DNA of 64,000 nucleotides. Source: Stutzerimonas stutzeri. GTDB taxonomy: Bacteria > Pseudomonadota > Gammaproteobacteria > Pseudomonadales > Pseudomonadaceae. Position 1 is the first letter of the stretch; every line of letters starts with the position of its first letter. Below, one piece after another: positions 9,397-18,051 of the stretch. The DNA lies in assembly GCF_038561965.1 (NCBI RefSeq), contig NZ_CP139348.1, positions 3,286,001 through 3,350,000 on the forward strand, written 5' to 3'. Below the pieces are notes generated by a model. The model saw only the letters and a list, made by a program, of their open reading frames with translations. It was not told the DNA's origin and did not search any database. Position numbers and translations under genes: made by a program.

Positions 9397-9419
9397 GTGG
9401 CTGCCTAAGCAGCGACAGG

Positions 9420-9611
9420 TCAGGCCTTGTCGATGCCATTTTTCAGGGTGTCTTTCACATCACCCTTGACCTGCTGGGCGTCGCCCTTGACCTCTTGGCG
9501 CTGGCCTTCGCCTTTCATGCGCTCATTGTCGGTGGCTTCGCCTACACCTTGCTTGATCTTGCCGACGGCTTCGTTGGTGTTGCCCTTGATCTTGTCTTCT
9601 GTACTGCTCAT
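9420..9611 (-). CDS. CsbD family stress-response protein
   Basis: This 63-aa hydrophilic, Lys/Gly/Gln-rich protein carries the CsbD core EDKIKGNTNEAVGKIKQ and the repeated GDAQQVKGDVKD pattern. CsbD-like proteins are small, abundant and induced by general stress; the molecular role is unknown. ATG at 9611 is preceded by GAGGAATTTGTC, a good ribosome binding site; longer in-frame starts upstream lack homology. Monocistronic between the convergent fdxA terminator and the flippase-like gene. Confidence 0.9.
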   Translation of the reverse strand: MSSTEDKIKGNTNEAVGKIKQGVGEATDNERMKGEGQRQEVKGDAQQVKGDVKDTLKNGIDKA

Positions 9612-9697
9612 GACAAATTCCTCGTTCTCATTAGTGACATAGGGTGGACCCGCCAAACGAAGCGATAGTTTCGCCCCGGCCATCGGGCCAGAACGGC

Positions 9698-10690
9698 TCA
9701 AGCCCGGCGCGACGGCATCAGCCGATGCAACAGCGGCCGGCCGGCCAGATGCAGGAACACCGGCGCACCGGCGATGAGATAGAAGTAATAGGTCACGAAG
9801 CGCCAGATCAGAATCGCAGCCGCAGTAGTCGACTTGCCTACCATCGGCGTCAGCAATGCCGCCGACGCCAACTCGGCACTACCCGCCCCTCCCGGCAGCA
9901 AACTGAGCTGGCCGGCAGTCAATGCCAGCAGTTGCACAAGGAACGTCCAGGCCCAGGCCAGCTCGCTGCCTAGTCCCTGCAGCGTCAGATAGAGCACGCT
10001 GAAGCGCAGCAGCCAATGCAGCGTGGTCAGTCCGAACACGGCGAGCAAGATACGCCGAGGCAAGCGAAAGCAGTCGATCAGCGCATTGCGAAAACTCAGT
10101 ACTTTGCGCGCCCAGCGCCGCTTGCGCGCCTGCTTCATACCCAAACGGGTCACCAACCAGCCGTTGAGCAGGAACACTTGCCGGTGAAAGCGTCCGAGTA
10201 ACGCCAGCAGCACCATTACGCCGATCAGCAGCGCCACGCTGAAGCCTAGAAGATTGGCGATGTGCGCGTTGAGCGCATGGGTCAGCGCGTAAAACAGTAC
10301 GCCGACGAGCGCACAGGCGAAGAACAGCAGGTCGGTCAACTGCTCGACGGCATAGGTTGCAGTGCCCTTCTCTGGCGCGACGCCCTGGCGCATCAGCAGA
10401 GCCATCAGCGTCAAAGGACCGCCGGCGCCCCCTGGCGTTGCGCAGATTGCGAATTCGGTTGCCACCACGATGCCGAAGGCGCGGCGCTGGCCGAGTTGAC
10501 GTCGCCCCAGCAGCAGGCGTAATCGCAACGCATTGAGGTTCCAGCCCAGGATCACCATGCCCAGCATGACCGCCAGCAGGCTGCCTGGAAAGCTGCGCAG
10601 ACGCTCGAACAGCCCCGTCCCACCGAGCAACAGCGGCACCATTGCCGCGCAGAGCAAAGCACCAGCCAATATCCACCAGCGCCGATTCAT
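9698..10690 (-). CDS. flippase-like domain membrane protein (UPF0104/YbhN, lysylphosphatidylglycerol synthase TM family)
   Basis: The 330-aa protein has about eight transmembrane segments and the family features LGWNLNALRLRLLLGRR, ATEFAICATPGGAGG and QLSLLPGGAGSAELA (two Pro-Gly-Gly-type loops). These proteins resemble the membrane half of MprF, which flips aminoacyl lipids, but lack the synthase domain. Several act with glycosyltransferases on lipid-linked glycans. It overlaps the upstream deacetylase gene by 4 nt (ATGA) and is the last gene of a three-gene operon. Substrate unknown. Confidence 0.88.
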   Translation of the reverse strand: MNRRWWILAGALLCAAMVPLLLGGTGLFERLRSFPGSLLAVMLGMVILGWNLNALRLRLLLGRRQLGQRRAFGIVVATEFAICATPGGAGGPLTLMALLMRQGVAPEKGTATYAVEQLTDLLFFACALVGVLFYALTHALNAHIANLLGFSVALLIGVMVLLALLGRFHRQVFLLNGWLVTRLGMKQARKRRWARKVLSFRNALIDCFRLPRRILLAVFGLTTLHWLLRFSVLYLTLQGLGSELAWAWTFLVQLLALTAGQLSLLPGGAGSAELASAALLTPMVGKSTTAAAILIWRFVTYYFYLIAGAPVFLHLAGRPLLHRLMPSRRA

Positions 10691-11448
10691 GCCGCTGCGC
10701 TCGATAACCGGTACTGCCGCAGCCAGTCGATCTTGGTCAGCGGCCGCCTGCCGTCCTGCAGCAGACGCTCAAGCACCTCGAGCCAATAGCGCCGGGAGAA
10801 CTCATGGCGCATATCCACCGGATGCAGCCCCAGGCGCAGCAGTGGCGCTTGCCGGCTCTGACGTAGCTGCCGTTCGCTGACCAACCAGGACACACCGCGG
10901 CGCCAGGCGCTGCGGGAACTCCAGACCAGGCCCGGGGCGACGATTGGCGAAAAGTCGGGCAGCAGGTAGAGACGACCGGGATCGCTGGTATAGCTCAGCC
11001 CGCTGCCAGCCAAAACGCGCCGGGTGCCCTCGCTCATCAACCAGGCCGGTGCGACGAAGCCGTGTAACGGCCAGTGCTGACGACTGAACAGGTCCAGGCC
11101 ACGCGCCAGCCGTTCACCCGCCGCCTGCTCGTCGAGGCCATAGAACTCGCCTTCATGGGTGTACACCCGGCGCATGAACCAGTCCTTCGGCGTTTTCGGC
11201 GCAGGCTCGAGGTCGGCGTGGTAGCAGCCGTGCAGCACCAGTTCGTCACCGCGCAGCACTCGCTCGTCCAGTAACCGGCGGAAATCTGGTTGCTGGTCCA
11301 GCGGGTTGCGCCGATGAAAGTCCGGAACCACCAGCCAGGTGATCGGTACGCCGCCAATGGCATCGACGGCCTCGATGAAGGGTCGGTAGTCGGGCCAGGT
11401 TTCCGCGGCGACGTCGTGCAGCACCAGCGTCAGCGCGGTGTCAGCCAT
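10687..11448 (-). CDS. DUF2334 polysaccharide deacetylase family protein
   Basis: The 253-aa product starts MADTALTLVLHDVAAETW. The Asp of LHDV and the His pair of LHGCYHADL correspond to the metal-binding Asp and His residues of the carbohydrate esterase 4 / DUF2334 fold; LRLGLHPVDMRH supplies the C-terminal His motif. This suggests metal-dependent deacetylation of an N-acetylated sugar. ATG at 11448 overlaps the end of the glycosyltransferase gene by 8 nt and the stop overlaps the flippase-like gene, so translation is coupled on both sides. There is no signal peptide, so it would act in the cytoplasm on a lipid- or nucleotide-linked sugar. Confidence 0.85.
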   Translation of the reverse strand: MADTALTLVLHDVAAETWPDYRPFIEAVDAIGGVPITWLVVPDFHRRNPLDQQPDFRRLLDERVLRGDELVLHGCYHADLEPAPKTPKDWFMRRVYTHEGEFYGLDEQAAGERLARGLDLFSRQHWPLHGFVAPAWLMSEGTRRVLAGSGLSYTSDPGRLYLLPDFSPIVAPGLVWSSRSAWRRGVSWLVSERQLRQSRQAPLLRLGLHPVDMRHEFSRRYWLEVLERLLQDGRRPLTKIDWLRQYRLSSAAA

Positions 11449-12556
11449 GTACGGCGACCGGCAGGTCCGCGGTGCCGAGCACCGCGTGGTAATGGGCGAG
11501 CAACCCGGCCACGACGGCATCCCAGGCGTGGTGCGCCTCGACATGCTGACGAGCCTGCTGGCCGAGAAGTCGCGGATCGTCCTCGAACAACTCGCGCACG
11601 GTATAGGCCATGGCCTTGGCATCCAGCGGCCGGCACAGGCGGCCGCTATAGAACGGCACCAGTTCCGGCAATGCACCGGCACGCGCCGCCACTACCGGGA
11701 TCCCGCAGGCCATGGCTTCGAGCGCAACCAAGCCGAACGTCTCCTGATTACCGGCGTGCAGCAGTACATCGCTGCTGGCGACGAAACGCGCGACCTCGAC
11801 AGCCGGGCAAAAGCGGTCGATCACCGTGACGTTGTCAGGCACCCGCTGCGGCATGCTCGAACCCACCAGCAGCAGGTGGTAGGGCTTGCCGAGCTGACGC
11901 GCAGTCTCCAACAGGATGTGCAGGTTCTTCTCCCGCGAACCACGCCCGGCGAAGATCATCAGCCGCGTGTCATCCGCCAGCCCCAGCTCGCGGCGCAGAT
12001 TCGGGTCGCGGCGCTGTGGGCAGAACGTGTCCAGATCGACGCCCAGCGGCTGCACGAAGACATTCTTCACACCGAGGTGAATCAGCTTGTCGGCCATCAC
12101 CTCGCTCGGTGCCAGCACACGGTCGAAGCTGCCGTACAGGCGCGATACGTAGCCGTTCAGATTGGTGCCCAGCCAGCTGCCAATACGGTTGCTGACCAGC
12201 AGCGGAAGATCGGAATGATAGAAGCCGATGACCGGCACGTTCAGCCGGCGACCCGCATCCAGTGCCGCCCAGGCCGTCATGTAGGGATCGCCGACCTCAA
12301 TGAGATCAGGACGCAACGAACGCAACAGATTGCGCCAGGGCGCGCGGCGAATCGGAAAACGATAGCCCTTGCCGAACGGCAGGATCGGCGCCGGCACCTC
12401 GTAGAGGCCATCGTTGTGGCTGTAGTCACCGCCCGGCACCAGGATGCTGTGCCGCACTCCGGAATACAGCTGTAGCCTGCGGTGCTTGGCCTCGAGATAA
12501 GTGCGCACGCCTCCACTGGCGGGCGCGTAGAACATGGTCATATCCGCGATATGCAA
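11441..12556 (-). CDS. glycosyltransferase, GT4/group 1 family
   Basis: This 371-aa GT-B fold enzyme begins LHIADMTMFYAPASGGVRTYLE, with the GGV(R) acceptor loop, and has the C-terminal donor-site pattern HAGNQETFGLVALEAMACG (the EX7E motif). It should transfer a sugar from a nucleotide-sugar donor to a lipid or glycan. I chose a TTG start at 12556 because GGAGAAG lies 5 nt before it and the family N-terminus begins here; an ATG at 12541 is the alternative, and more upstream in-frame codons have no homology. It is the first gene of an overlapping operon with the deacetylase and flippase-like genes, pointing to synthesis of one modified envelope glycolipid. Confidence 0.87.
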   Translation of the reverse strand: MHIADMTMFYAPASGGVRTYLEAKHRRLQLYSGVRHSILVPGGDYSHNDGLYEVPAPILPFGKGYRFPIRRAPWRNLLRSLRPDLIEVGDPYMTAWAALDAGRRLNVPVIGFYHSDLPLLVSNRIGSWLGTNLNGYVSRLYGSFDRVLAPSEVMADKLIHLGVKNVFVQPLGVDLDTFCPQRRDPNLRRELGLADDTRLMIFAGRGSREKNLHILLETARQLGKPYHLLLVGSSMPQRVPDNVTVIDRFCPAVEVARFVASSDVLLHAGNQETFGLVALEAMACGIPVVAARAGALPELVPFYSGRLCRPLDAKAMAYTVRELFEDDPRLLGQQARQHVEAHHAWDAVVAGLLAHYHAVLGTADLPVAVHG

Positions 12557-12710
12557 GGTACTTCTCCGTTCGGTCCCGTTGCAGAACCCGGCGTCGCCGG
12601 ACAGGCCGATGGTTAAACGACCTGCTCCGCATCCCTGCGGAATAATTCTGTAATGAAATAGATGACCGTTACGTAGAAGGGGCGTTCGCTGCAGGCCGCC
12701 GGACGGCGCC

Positions 12711-13586
12711 TCAGGCGTCCGGCACTTTTTCACCGGGGTCCTTGCCCTCCACCGAAGCGTGTTCGATCACAGCGTTGAGTTCAGCACCGAACAGCAGCAC
12801 CGCGGCGGATATGTACAGATACAGCAGCAACACGATGATTGCGCCGATGCTGCCGTAGGTCGCGTTGTAATCGGCAAAGTTCTGCACGTAGATGCCGAAG
12901 GCCATCGAGGCGAGAATCCAGACGAGCACGGCCATCACCGAACCCGGTGTGATGAAACGGAAGTCCTGCTCCACATCGGGCGTCACGTAATACAGCAGCG
13001 CCACCACCAGCATCAGCATCAGCACAATCACCGGCCAGCGCAGCCAGGTCCAAAGCACGACGACCATCTCTCGCAAGCCCACCTGCCCCGCCAGCCATTC
13101 CATGGCCTGCGGCCCGATGATCATCAGTCCGGCCGTGAACAGCAGCAGCACAGCGATGCCGACGGTATAGGCCAGCGATAGCAAGATCAGTTTCCAGCCG
13201 GGGCGCCCTTCCTCCACGTCGTAGGCCTTGTTCATGGCGATCATCAACGAGCGGAAACCGATGGACGCAGTTCCCAGCGCCACAAGAATACCGAACGACA
13301 ACAATCCAGCCTGCTGCTCCTGCAGTTGCTCGATGACCGGGTTGATCTGCTCCATCGCTATCGGCGGCAGCGCCAGCTCCGCCTGCATGCGCAGCCAGTC
13401 GAAGAAGTTCTGCAGGTCGAGGAAGCCGAGCAACGCGATAAGGAACAAAAGAAACGGAAACATCGCGAACAGGCCGCGATAAGCCAGTGCTGCAGCGTAG
13501 GTCGACATGTCGTCGTCACCGAACTCTTTGAGCGTGCGCTTGAGCAAGGTGAAGGCGCCGATGCCGCGGGTGTCCAGCATGGCCAT
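12711..13586 (-). CDS. YihY/BrkB family inner-membrane protein
   Basis: The 291-aa protein has six predicted membrane segments and the family pattern DDMSTYAAALAYRGLFAMFPFLLFL near the N-terminus, with EEGRPGWK and a C-terminal FGAELNAVIEH motif. The family was once called ribonuclease BN by mistake; its true function is unknown, with links to serum resistance and transport. It lies 154 nt upstream of the glycosyltransferase gene on the same strand, so co-transcription is possible but not shown. Confidence 0.88.
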   Translation of the reverse strand: MAMLDTRGIGAFTLLKRTLKEFGDDDMSTYAAALAYRGLFAMFPFLLFLIALLGFLDLQNFFDWLRMQAELALPPIAMEQINPVIEQLQEQQAGLLSFGILVALGTASIGFRSLMIAMNKAYDVEEGRPGWKLILLSLAYTVGIAVLLLFTAGLMIIGPQAMEWLAGQVGLREMVVVLWTWLRWPVIVLMLMLVVALLYYVTPDVEQDFRFITPGSVMAVLVWILASMAFGIYVQNFADYNATYGSIGAIIVLLLYLYISAAVLLFGAELNAVIEHASVEGKDPGEKVPDA

Positions 13587-13656
13587 TGGTGTTCCCCCAA
13601 TCAGTGAAATGTGCGGTCTAGAAAATGGGACGACCGCTCTGCTGGAGAGTTCGCTG

Positions 13657-14694
13657 CTAGTCGCTCGCGAGCGGCTCTACCCGGATCGAACCTTCGTGCA
13701 GCACCGCCCGCCATCCCCTCCCGGCGGGATCGCGCAGCAGGGCTTCCGCCAACGCTGGCTCGAGGCGCGTGCGCACCCTCCGACTGAGGTCGCGCGCACC
13801 GAAACGCGAGTCGTGCGCGCGCCAGATGGCGCGTTTTACGGCGTCATCGACTTGCAGCTGTACGCCCTGTCGGGCCAGGCGCTGTGCCAGCTTGCCCAGC
13901 TCGACATCGAGCACCGCCAGCAACCGGTCGCCCCGGATGCTCTCGAACTGCAGCGTGCGGTCGAGGCGATTGAGGAACTCCGGATCGAAATGCCGATGCA
14001 GCGCCTGGCCGAAGCTGCGGCTTCGCAACGCGGCACGGCCCATGTGCGGTATCGGCCAGCGCTCCCACCGGGCAGCCTGCAGTGCACCGATATTGCTGGT
14101 CATGAACACCAACGCGTTGCGGAAATCCAGGGTTCGGCTGCCGGCAGCGAGCGTCAGTCTTCCACTATCCAGCACGTTTAGCAGGCTGCGTACGACTTCC
14201 CGGCTGGCCTTCTCCAGTTCGTCGAACAGCACGATACCGGGCCGACTGAAACTACCGGCAATGGCCTCGGCATCGAACAACGTCGTGCCTTCCTTGCTGC
14301 CTACGTAACCGGGGGGAGCCCCTGTGAGCGCGGCGGCGTAGTGCTCCTGGGCCAGGGTATTCATGTCGATGCGACAGAAGGCGTCCGGCTTGCCGTGGAT
14401 GGCTTGGGCTAGCAAGCGGACGAGCTCCGTCTTGCCGACCCCGGTCGGGCCGAGGAAGAGATTGACGGTCAGCGGTCGTTCGGGATCGCCGATCCCCGCC
14501 TTGACCACGCGAAGCATGGCCTCGATCTCGCCCAGTACCGCATCCTGGCCAACGATACGACTGCGCAGCAGCGCCATGACGGTCTCGACGTCGAACAGGA
14601 AGCGCGACGCCGGCATCGGCCCGTGGCCTGCCCGAGCACTGGCTTGCACGATCTGGCTACGGTTGTCATCGATCAGTTCATTCACGAATGGCAT
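13657..14694 (-). CDS. orphan single-domain AAA+ ATPase related to the ClpA/ClpB D2 domain
   Basis: The 345-aa protein contains one AAA+ module: Walker A GPTGVGKT (82-89), pore-loop motif GAPPGYVG (125-132) with the substrate-gripping Tyr130, Walker B IVLFDELEKA (154-163) and sensor-1 TSNIG. A ClpB-type C-terminal D2-small domain (FNP-like FDPEFLNRLD, FGARDLSRRV) follows. It lacks the Clp N-domain, D1, the coiled-coil M domain and any IGF/ClpP loop I can see, so it resembles a stand-alone unfoldase or a specialised ClpB/ClpV relative. There is no secretion or protease partner next to it. Its substrate is unknown. Confidence 0.82.
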   Translation of the reverse strand: MPFVNELIDDNRSQIVQASARAGHGPMPASRFLFDVETVMALLRSRIVGQDAVLGEIEAMLRVVKAGIGDPERPLTVNLFLGPTGVGKTELVRLLAQAIHGKPDAFCRIDMNTLAQEHYAAALTGAPPGYVGSKEGTTLFDAEAIAGSFSRPGIVLFDELEKASREVVRSLLNVLDSGRLTLAAGSRTLDFRNALVFMTSNIGALQAARWERWPIPHMGRAALRSRSFGQALHRHFDPEFLNRLDRTLQFESIRGDRLLAVLDVELGKLAQRLARQGVQLQVDDAVKRAIWRAHDSRFGARDLSRRVRTRLEPALAEALLRDPAGRGWRAVLHEGSIRVEPLASD

Positions 14695-14864
14695 GAGCGC
14701 CCCGGTGCAGAGAATTGAACGTACGTCCTCTCAACCCTGGGAGAGAGGCTGCGTGAATGGGGACTAACGCTGCGCCTCCGCCGCTACCTGCTCTCGGAAA
14801 GGCAAAGCCTAGATCGCAACGAGGCGGGTAATCGCCCAAAGTCGACACAGGCCTGCCACCCTCA

Positions 14865-14890
14865 CCTCACCTCTCCAAGGAGAGGTGAGG
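14865..14890 (-). terminator. 12-bp hairpin downstream of amiE
   Basis: CCTCACCTCTCC and GGAGAGGTGAGG pair perfectly around AA. It lies 69 nt past the amiE stop on the minus strand. The U-tract is poor; it may instead be a dispersed intergenic hairpin that stabilises the 3' end. Confidence 0.5.
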
Positions 14891-14958
14891 GCGAAGGACG
14901 CATGGCCCCGATGGCAAGCACCGCCCTGGAGCACTTGCCCCAAGGCGGGGGCAACCCT

Positions 14959-15999
14959 TCAACCCAGCGTTCGCTCTCGCCCCGCGTGCGGCAGTTCGTA
15001 CACCGGGCAGTCGGCGACGCCGATAGTGGCGCGGGTCATGGCCTCGACATTTCCCTGCGCCTTCTGCGCATCCAGCACCCAGGTGCGGTAGAACTCGAAC
15101 GGACAGTCGGCCACGCCCTTGTCGCCGTCACCGGAGTTGTAGACGCCGGTGTAGCCGCGGTGCAGTAGCTTGAACAGGTGGTTCTGCGACTGGTCGTTGG
15201 CCCGGGCGTCGCGGATCTGCGAGATGGACAGCTGGGCGTACTGGATTCCCATTTCCTCCTCACCACACTCGCCCAGGGTGCGCCCGTCGAAGCCGATGAT
15301 CGCGGAATGGCCGAAGTAGCTGTAGACGCCGTCGAAACCTGCGGCATTGGCCACCGCCACGTAGCAGTTGTTGGCCCAAGCCATGGTCTTGGACATCAGC
15401 ACCTGCTGCTCCTTGGCCGGGTACATGTAGCCCTGGCAGCGCACGATCAGTTCGGCGCCCTTCATCGCACAGTCGCGCCAGATCTCGGGATAGTTGCCGT
15501 CGTCGCAGATGATCAGGCTGATCTTCATGCCCTTGGGACCATCGCTGACGTAGGTGCGGTCACCCGGATACCAGCCCTCGATCGGGCACCAGGGGATGCA
15601 CTTGCGGTACTTCTGGACGATCTCGCCTTGATCGTCGATCAGCACCAGGGTGTTGTAAGGCGCCTTGCCCGGGTCTTCGTTGCGCTCGCCAGTGAGCGAG
15701 AAGATGCCCCAGGTCCGTGCCTCGCGACAGGCAGCCGAGAAGATCGCGGTTTCCTCGCCGGGAATGGTGGTGGCGGTGTCCATCATCTCGCCGGGGTCGT
15801 ACATGATCCCCATGGTGCTGTACTCGGGGAACACCACCAGGTCCATGCCCGGCAGGCCGAGCTTCATACCCTTGATCATCTCGGCGATCTTGCGCGCGTT
15901 GTCGAGCACCTCCGCCCGGGTGTGCAGGCGCGGCATCTTGTAGTTCACGACGGCAACGCCGACGGTATCGGGACTGCTAGAAATATCACCGTGACGCAT
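14959..15999 (-). CDS. amiE: aliphatic amidase AmiE
   Basis: This 346-aa nitrilase-superfamily enzyme hydrolyses short aliphatic amides (acetamide, propionamide) to carboxylate and ammonia. The catalytic triad is visible as Glu59 (VVFPEYS), Lys133 (QKYRKCIPW) and Cys165 (LIICDDGNYPE); numbering is one less than in P. aeruginosa because of a one-residue deletion near residue 110. The sequence is close to P. aeruginosa AmiE throughout, including the N-terminus MRHGDISSS. The amiC/amiR regulator pair normally linked to amiE is absent. Instead the gene is the last in the urt-fmd strand, so it likely shares that regulation. Confidence 0.97.
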   Translation of the reverse strand: MRHGDISSSPDTVGVAVVNYKMPRLHTRAEVLDNARKIAEMIKGMKLGLPGMDLVVFPEYSTMGIMYDPGEMMDTATTIPGEETAIFSAACREARTWGIFSLTGERNEDPGKAPYNTLVLIDDQGEIVQKYRKCIPWCPIEGWYPGDRTYVSDGPKGMKISLIICDDGNYPEIWRDCAMKGAELIVRCQGYMYPAKEQQVLMSKTMAWANNCYVAVANAAGFDGVYSYFGHSAIIGFDGRTLGECGEEEMGIQYAQLSISQIRDARANDQSQNHLFKLLHRGYTGVYNSGDGDKGVADCPFEFYRTWVLDAQKAQGNVEAMTRATIGVADCPVYELPHAGRERTLG

Positions 16000-16101
16000 G
16001 GGTGCCTCCCCTTTCTTTGGAGTCAGAGCGATCGTGGGAGTGGCGTCTGCCGCATTGCTCAGGCGCTGCAGGCAAGGCCCTCCACGGGGTTAAGTGACGC
16101 C

Positions 16102-16449
16102 TCAGTGACTGATCATCCACGGGCGATTCGATGGGCTGGCCTTGAGCGCATGCGGATTGTCCTTGGTTGGCACTACCGTCTTGCTGGGGCCGCAGCAGCT
16201 GCAGCCGGCCGGGTGACGCTTGCTGGCGGCGTACTCGGCGACTGTCTTGGGCGCATGGCTGGCTCGCTCATTGGTCTCGTGCGCCGCGCGGGTGCTGCCA
16301 GCCATGGCTGCCAAGCCGGGGGCGGTGCGAATCACTCGAGGGCTGGGTGTACCGCAAGCCGGGCAATCACAGGGTTCGCTACGCACACTCATCGGACGCA
16401 GCGCAGTGAAATCACCGCAGGCGTCGCAGTCGAATTCATAGATCGGCAT
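16102..16449 (-). CDS. fmdB: FmdB family zinc-ribbon protein
   Basis: The 115-aa protein begins with the FmdB zinc ribbon MPIYEFDCDACGDF, with a second Cys pair in CDCPACG. Another Cys cluster (GCSCCGPS) is near the C-terminus and matches tails seen in amidase-linked FmdB proteins. In Methylophilus methylotrophus fmdB was described as a putative regulator next to formamidase; its biochemical role is still unsettled. It sits 78 nt after fmdA, with a 12-bp inverted repeat in the gap, and 102 nt before amiE, all on one strand. Confidence 0.9.
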   Translation of the reverse strand: MPIYEFDCDACGDFTALRPMSVRSEPCDCPACGTPSPRVIRTAPGLAAMAGSTRAAHETNERASHAPKTVAEYAASKRHPAGCSCCGPSKTVVPTKDNPHALKASPSNRPWMISH

Positions 16450-16471
16450 CGCGTCATCCTCCGTGTCCCTC

Positions 16472-16520
16472 CATCCGGGCGGGCCAGGCCGCCGTCCAGA
16501 GCACCTGCCCCGCCCGGATG
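16472..16520 (-). other. inverted repeat between fmdA and fmdB
   Basis: CATCCGGGCGGG (16472-16483) and CCCGCCCGGATG (16509-16520) are perfect 12-bp complements with a 25-nt loop, so the fmdA-fmdB mRNA should fold here. This may protect the fmdA message from 3' decay or tune fmdB and amiE levels. Confidence 0.6.
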
Positions 16521-16527
16521 AACGAAC

Positions 16528-17757
16528 TCATTTGTCGTAGGCGATCGGCAGGTCGATGCTGCCGTCGAGGAACCGGGTCGGCCCGGACGCGTTCGGGTGA
16601 ATGTCGAACTCGAATATCTCGGTCGGCAGCCAGAGCGTGGCGCAGGCGTTGGGTATGTCCACCACGCCGCTGATATGTCCCTGCACCGGCGCCGAACCTA
16701 GCAGCGAGTATCCCTGCGCAGGCGAGTAGCCGAATTTGGTCAGGTAGTTGATGGCGTTCAGACAGGCCTGCTTGTAGGCGATGTTGACGTCCAGGTAGTG
16801 CTGCTTGCCGCTCTCGTCCACCGAGATGCCTTCGAAGATCAGGTAGTCCTTGTAGGCCGGCACGATGGGGCTGGGCTTGAAGATCGGGTTCTTGATGCCG
16901 TACTTGGCCATGCCGCCTTTGATCAGCTCGACCTTCATGTGCACCCAGCCGGCCATCTCGATGGCGCCGCAGAAGGTGATCTCGCCATCACCCTGGCTGA
17001 AGTGCAGGTCGCCGACCGAGAGCCCGGCGCCGTCGACATAGACTGGGAAGAATATCTTCGAGCCGCGCGAAAGGTCCTTGATGTCGCAGTTGCCGCCATG
17101 CTCGCGAGGCGGCACGGTACGCGCGCCCTGGGCCGCGGCCTTGTTACGCGCCTCTCCGGTGAGCTTGCCCATGTGCGCGGTGGCGGCGAACGTCGGATTG
17201 GCCAGCGGCGGGACGCGGTTAGGATTGGTGTCGATCAGGCCCTGCTCGCGCTCATTCCAGGTGGCGAGCATCTTGTGATCTGGCAGGCAGCCGATCAGCC
17301 CCGGGTGGATCAGCCCGGCAAAACGCACGCCCGGAATGTGCCGCGAACTGGTGAACATGCCCTGGAAATCCCAGATGGATTTCTGGGCATGGGGGAAGTG
17401 GTCGGTCAGGAAGCCGCCGCCGTTCTGCTGCGAGAAGAAGCCATTGAAGCCCCACAGCGACTCCTGCTTGGCGCCGATATCGAGCAGGTCCACCACCAGC
17501 AGGTCGCCCGGCTCAGCGCCCTCGACCCCGACCGGGCCGGACAGATAGTGCACGGTGGTCAGGTCGACGTCGCGCACGTCGGATGCATCGTCGTCGTTCT
17601 TGATCGCGCCAGCGGTCCAGTCGTAGGTCTCGAGAATGAAGTCGTCGCCCGGCTTGACCCAGCAGGCCATCGGAATGTCCGGATGCCAGCGGTTGTGGAT
17701 CTGCTCGTTCTCGGTGGCAGGCTGATTCAAGTCGACCTTGATCAGGGTATCGGTCAT
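16528..17757 (-). CDS. fmdA: formamidase FmdA (acetamidase/formamidase family)
   Basis: This 409-aa cytoplasmic enzyme hydrolyses formamide to formate and ammonia. It matches the family across its full length; characteristic stretches are WHPDIPMACWVKPGDDF, FRG-type LSRGSKIFFPVYVDGAGLS and FSQGDGEITFCGAIEMAGW. The start ATG at 17757 has AAAGGAG five nt upstream. A 16-bp box shared with urtA lies 83-98 nt upstream. Together with the importer and AmiE it supplies nitrogen from short amides; no urease genes are in the window. Confidence 0.96.
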   Translation of the reverse strand: MTDTLIKVDLNQPATENEQIHNRWHPDIPMACWVKPGDDFILETYDWTAGAIKNDDDASDVRDVDLTTVHYLSGPVGVEGAEPGDLLVVDLLDIGAKQESLWGFNGFFSQQNGGGFLTDHFPHAQKSIWDFQGMFTSSRHIPGVRFAGLIHPGLIGCLPDHKMLATWNEREQGLIDTNPNRVPPLANPTFAATAHMGKLTGEARNKAAAQGARTVPPREHGGNCDIKDLSRGSKIFFPVYVDGAGLSVGDLHFSQGDGEITFCGAIEMAGWVHMKVELIKGGMAKYGIKNPIFKPSPIVPAYKDYLIFEGISVDESGKQHYLDVNIAYKQACLNAINYLTKFGYSPAQGYSLLGSAPVQGHISGVVDIPNACATLWLPTEIFEFDIHPNASGPTRFLDGSIDLPIAYDK

Positions 17758-17839
17758 GACGAAACTCCTTTGCGTTGGAAGGACATCAGCGTTGCGCTGA
17801 ACACGGAGCTAGTCTTTTCCGTCGCCGGCTTTTCCGAAA

Positions 17840-17855
17840 TACGTTGGATGACGTA
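17840..17855 (-). promoter_or_regulatory. candidate amide-regulon operator upstream of fmdA
   Basis: The minus strand reads TACGTCATCCAACGTA, an inverted-repeat box (TACG-N8-CGTA) that shares 14 of 16 bases with one upstream of urtA. It lies 83 nt before the fmdA start, a normal activator distance. Confidence 0.6.
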
Positions 17856-17908
17856 TGCCCGGAGCCAGCAAATGCGCGGCTTGCAGCGCTGCTGGGCAGG
17901 CAGGAGAA

Positions 17909-17938
17909 GGCCGGCGTGCAGGGAGATGCACACCGGCC
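17909..17938 (-). terminator. hairpin between urtE and fmdA
   Basis: On the minus strand GGCCGGTGTGCA and TGCACGCCGGCC form a 12-bp stem (one G-U pair) with loop TCTCCC, followed by TTCT. It lies ~115 nt after urtE and upstream of the fmdA box, so it probably ends or attenuates the transporter transcript. Confidence 0.65.
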
Positions 17939-18051
17939 TGACGATCAGGAAAAGGTGAAGGGTGACGCTGCTGCATCGCTCCGTGAAAGGGCCTACGCCG
18001 CGAACCAGTCTGCGTGGTTCGCGACCAAGGGCGCTGCCACGGAACAGCACG

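Noticed and set aside
11438..12475. 345-codon open frame antisense to the glycosyltransferase gene
   Set aside because: Covers a well-supported GT gene; no homology or ribosome site.
15178..16521. 447-codon plus-strand frame across amiE and fmdB
   Set aside because: Runs through two proven-looking genes and their gap; shadow frame.
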